Below, in pieces: positions 5,124 to 6,815 of a stretch of DNA of 6,815 nucleotides. The stretch lies in NCBI GenBank assembly GCA_003661365.1, contig QMVZ01000088.1, positions 1 to 6,815 of the forward strand, read 5' to 3'. The position numbers and the translations under genes were made by a program. Numbering within the stretch: the stretch's first letter is position 1; every line of letters begins with the position of its first letter. Source of the DNA: Thermoproteota archaeon. Its GTDB lineage: Archaea; Korarchaeota; Korarchaeia; Korarchaeales; Korarchaeaceae. Under the pieces are notes generated by a model. It searched no databases. It was not told the origin of the DNA and saw only the letters and a list, made by a program, of their open reading frames with translations.

Positions 5124-6062
5124 ATGTCCAGAAGTTTAAGAAGATCTCTCCTAGGTCGGAACTTCCTTAGTTTGTTGGATTATTCTCCGGAAGAGTTTGA
5201 TTATTTGATGGACCTATCTATAGATTATAAAAAAGGGAGATTTTCTGATAAACCTTTGAGAGGAAAAACCATTGCACTAATCTTCGAAAAACCTTCCACG
5301 AGAACAAGGGTATCTACCTCGGTTGCCATAAACGAACTTGGCGGGTATCCCCTCGAGCTTTCAACAACAGCACTTCACATTTCTAGAGGGGAGACTTTAA
5401 GGGATACTACTTTGGTCTTGAGTAGATACGTCCATGCAATCGCTGCTAGGGTTAAGAAACATGAAACTCTCTTAGAACTAGCAAAATGGGCTGATGTGCC
5501 TGTAGTTAACATGCTCAGTGATAAATACCATCCTCTACAAGCCCTTGCAGATGCTATGACCATGAAAGAGAGATTTGGAGACAGGAAACTGAGGGTGGTT
5601 TTCGTTGGGGATGGTGGAGCAAACACGAGCCACAGCCTCATGTTAGCATCAGCACTACAAGGATACCATCACGTCGTTGCGTGTCCCTCTGCTTACTCTC
5701 CAGACCCATTAATCTTAGAAAGGGCTAAGGAGATAGCATCCAGAACAGGGGGCCATATTGAGGTAACTGAGGATCCAAAAGAAGCAGTTAATGGGGCGAA
5801 TGTGATCTACACCGATACTTGGGTGTCAATGGGAGTGCCTGATGCTGAGAAGAGGATGCAGGTATTCCCTCCTTATCAAGTTAACGAAGCTCTCATCAGC
5901 TTAGCTGAGGAGGATGTCATTGTTATGCACTGTCAGCCATGGTTCTTAGGACAGGAGATCACAGAGAGGGTTGCATATGGTCCACATTCGGTAGCATTCG
6001 AGCAAGCTGAAAACAGGCTTCACACAGCTAAAGCCATTTTTAAAGCCATTTTAGTCCCTTAG
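5124..6062 (+). CDS. argF: Ornithine carbamoyltransferase (variant active-site loop)
   Basis: This cytoplasmic enzyme converts ornithine and carbamoyl phosphate to citrulline in arginine synthesis, working as a trimer or a higher oligomer of trimers. Its 312 residues match the family length. The carbamoyl-phosphate domain carries FEKPSTRTR (54-62), RYVHAIAARV (101-110) and HPLQALAD (136-143). The ornithine domain carries VGDGGANTSHSLM (161-173), DTWVSMG (231-237) and ENRLHTAKA (296-304). DxxxSMG and HPxQ argue for ornithine rather than aspartate carbamoyltransferase. The normally invariant HCLP-A-x-R-G-x-E loop is HCQPWFLGQE (269-278), so the Leu of HCLP is Gln and several neighbours differ. 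Substrate or kinetics may be altered. The start is secure: ATG 5124 lies 8 nt after GGAGG. The gene is probably co-transcribed with pfdA. I see no terminator before the rRNA promoter that follows its stop codon. Confidence 0.92.
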   Translation: MSRSLRRSLLGRNFLSLLDYSPEEFDYLMDLSIDYKKGRFSDKPLRGKTIALIFEKPSTRTRVSTSVAINELGGYPLELSTTALHISRGETLRDTTLVLSRYVHAIAARVKKHETLLELAKWADVPVVNMLSDKYHPLQALADAMTMKERFGDRKLRVVFVGDGGANTSHSLMLASALQGYHHVVACPSAYSPDPLILERAKEIASRTGGHIEVTEDPKEAVNGANVIYTDTWVSMGVPDAEKRMQVFPPYQVNEALISLAEEDVIVMHCQPWFLGQEITERVAYGPHSVAFEQAENRLHTAKAIFKAILVP

Positions 6063-6070
6063 CTGGTCGT

Positions 6071-6083
6071 AAATATTTATATA
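6071..6083 (+). promoter_or_regulatory. rRNA operon promoter (BRE/TATA)
   Basis: AAATA (6071-6075) followed by TTTATATA (6076-6083) is a near-consensus archaeal TATA box with an A-rich upstream element. It sits just 9 nt after the argF stop. Transcription should start about 25 nt after the TATA centre, near 6105, at the foot of the first leader hairpin. This is the strongest promoter-like sequence in the window, as expected for an rRNA operon. Confidence 0.85.
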
Positions 6084-6106
6084 CACGGTAGATTACTATA
6101 TGCTAC

Positions 6107-6186
6107 TGCCACGATGTCCCGGTAGCGGGTCCGATCGGGATGAAGGAAAATCCCGACTGGATGAAACCCGACTTCCAATCGTGGCA
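6107..6186 (+). other. 80-nt leader hairpin at the start of the pre-rRNA
   Basis: TGCCACGAT (6107-6115) pairs perfectly with ATCGTGGCA (6178-6186). Inside, CGGGT (6126-6130) pairs with ACCCG (6166-6170), and TCGGGAT (6135-6141) with ATCCCGA (6150-6156) around an 8-nt loop. The internal loop between these stems holds CCGA opposite CTGGATGAA, faintly like box D and box C kink-turn elements. It begins about where transcription should start. The stems are certain; any function is inferred. Confidence 0.7.
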
Positions 6187-6201
6187 ACACGTTTAATGTG
6201 G

Positions 6202-6240
6202 GCGTGAGGAAAACCCCCGTTGTGGGGGGCACCCTCACGC
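6202..6240 (+). other. GC-rich leader hairpin
   Basis: GCGTGAGG (6202-6209) pairs with CCTCACGC (6233-6240). An inner CCCCC (6214-6218) pairs with GGGGG across a short GTTGT loop, and the two stems are separated by an AAAA/GCAC-type internal loop. This stable local stem precedes the 16S processing region. Confidence 0.75.
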
Positions 6241-6294
6241 TTGAAAGAGCCCGAAAAATCCTCCGTGCAAAGAAGGTAGGGCCTTGCGGCTCAG

Positions 6295-6815
6295 AGACCG
6301 GTTGATCCTGCCGGAGGGAACCCCTATCGGGCTCGGACTAAGTCATGCAAGTCTGCCGAAGGCCCCCGCCTTCGGCGGCGAACGGCTCCGTAATACGCGG
6401 TCAACCTACCCTGGGGAGGGGGATAACCTCTGGAAACCGAGACTAATCCCCCATAGGGACGAAGTGCTGAGATGCCTTCGTCCCGAAAGTAGGCGGAGGG
6501 GTTATGGCTCCGCCAAGGCCCCAGGATGGGACCGCGGCCCATCAGGTAGTAGGTGGGGTAACGGCCCACCTAGCCGAAGACGGGTACGGGCGGTGAGAGC
6601 CGGAGCCCGGAGATGGCCACTGAGACAAGGGGCCAGGCCCTACGGGGCGCAGCAGACGCGAAAACTCCGCAATGCGGGAAACCGCGACGGGGCGAGCCCG
6701 AGTGCCTCCCTAATAGGGAGGCTGTCCCCGAGCCTAAACAGCTCGGGATAGGAAGGGGAGGGTAAGGCTGGTGCCAGCCGCCGCGGTAAAACCAGCTCCC
6801 CGAGGGGTTCCCACG
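6295..6815 (+). rRNA. rrs: 16S rRNA, 5' part (cut by window end)
   Basis: The gene opens with the universal archaeal 5' sequence CCGGTTGATCCTGCCGG (from 6298); the mature end is inferred near 6295. Further landmarks are ATGCAAGTC (6344-6352), the CCTACGGGGCGCAGCAG region (6639-6655), and the 530-loop GTGCCAGCCGCCGCGGTAA (about 6770-6788). About 520 nt are present, roughly one third of the gene. GC content is far above that of the protein genes, which indicates a high growth temperature. Stretches such as AGCCGAAGACGGGTA and GGAGATGGCCACTGAG resemble crenarchaeal/TACK 16S. Open reading frames on either strand here are by-products of the GC-rich RNA gene. Confidence 0.98.

Larger units (their letters stand above)
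6105..6294 (+). other. Pre-16S rRNA leader (external transcribed spacer)
   Basis: This roughly 190-nt transcribed spacer lies between the inferred start site and the mature 16S 5' end. It contains two strong hairpins (annotated separately) and a less structured A-rich stretch from about 6241 to 6294. In archaea this last part usually forms the 5' strand of the long 16S processing stem, whose bulge-helix-bulge is cut by the tRNA splicing endonuclease. The matching 3' strand lies beyond the window, so the processing site cannot be placed. Confidence 0.7.

Noticed and set aside
6284..6751. Plus- and minus-strand open frames inside the 16S gene
   Set aside because: They are by-products of the GC-rich rRNA; the protein sequences are low in hydrophobic structure and match no family.
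1..6815. CRISPR arrays, insertion sequences, transposases or integrases
   Set aside because: No regularly spaced repeats, terminal inverted repeats or recombinase motifs were seen in the window.

Overview
The window reads as chromosomal DNA of a thermophilic archaeon of the TACK group (crenarchaeal-like). Four things point there. The ribosomal and information genes are of archaeal/eukaryotic type (Nep1, RNase P Rpp21, S19e, PDCD5, L39e, L31e, aIF6, prefoldin alpha). The tRNA-Gly gene carries a bulge-helix-bulge intron. Promoters are TATA-type. The 16S rRNA is much more GC-rich than the AT-rich, AGG/AGA-using protein genes, which is usual in hyperthermophiles. I cannot name the genus.

Region 1 (about 1-1355) is AT-rich and accessory-looking. 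It holds an unrecognised 276-residue protein with a possible PD-(D/E)XK-like nuclease core and a small ribbon-helix-helix (RHH) DNA-binding protein. The RHH reading frame runs on through the opposite strand of a tRNA gene. This is where mobile or recently acquired DNA would be expected, because archaeal elements often sit at tRNA genes, but no integrase or att repeat is visible.

Region 2 (1356-1560, minus strand) holds tRNA-His(GTG), with an encoded G-1 and CCA, and tRNA-Gly(GCC), with a predicted 23-nt intron in the variable loop. The promoters of tRNA-Gly and nep1 diverge from about 1588-1622.

Region 3 (1643-6062, plus strand) is a compact run of nine genes with start/stop overlaps and strong Shine-Dalgarno sites: nep1, rnp4, rps19e, PDCD5, rpl39e, rpl31e, eif6, pfdA and argF. 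Most act in ribosome biogenesis, translation, tRNA maturation or protein folding: Nep1 modifies 16S rRNA, Rpp21 serves RNase P, S19e/L31e/L39e are ribosomal proteins, aIF6 is a 50S anti-association factor and prefoldin is a chaperone. argF, a carbamoyltransferase of arginine synthesis, is the outlier and has a substituted ornithine-binding HCLP motif. Several genes appear to start at TTG or GTG. A 26-bp near-perfect palindrome sits between rnp4 and rps19e.

Region 4 (6063-6815) starts just after argF with a strong rRNA promoter. A structured pre-rRNA leader follows, then the first ~520 nt of the 16S rRNA gene, cut by the window end just after the 530-loop sequence.
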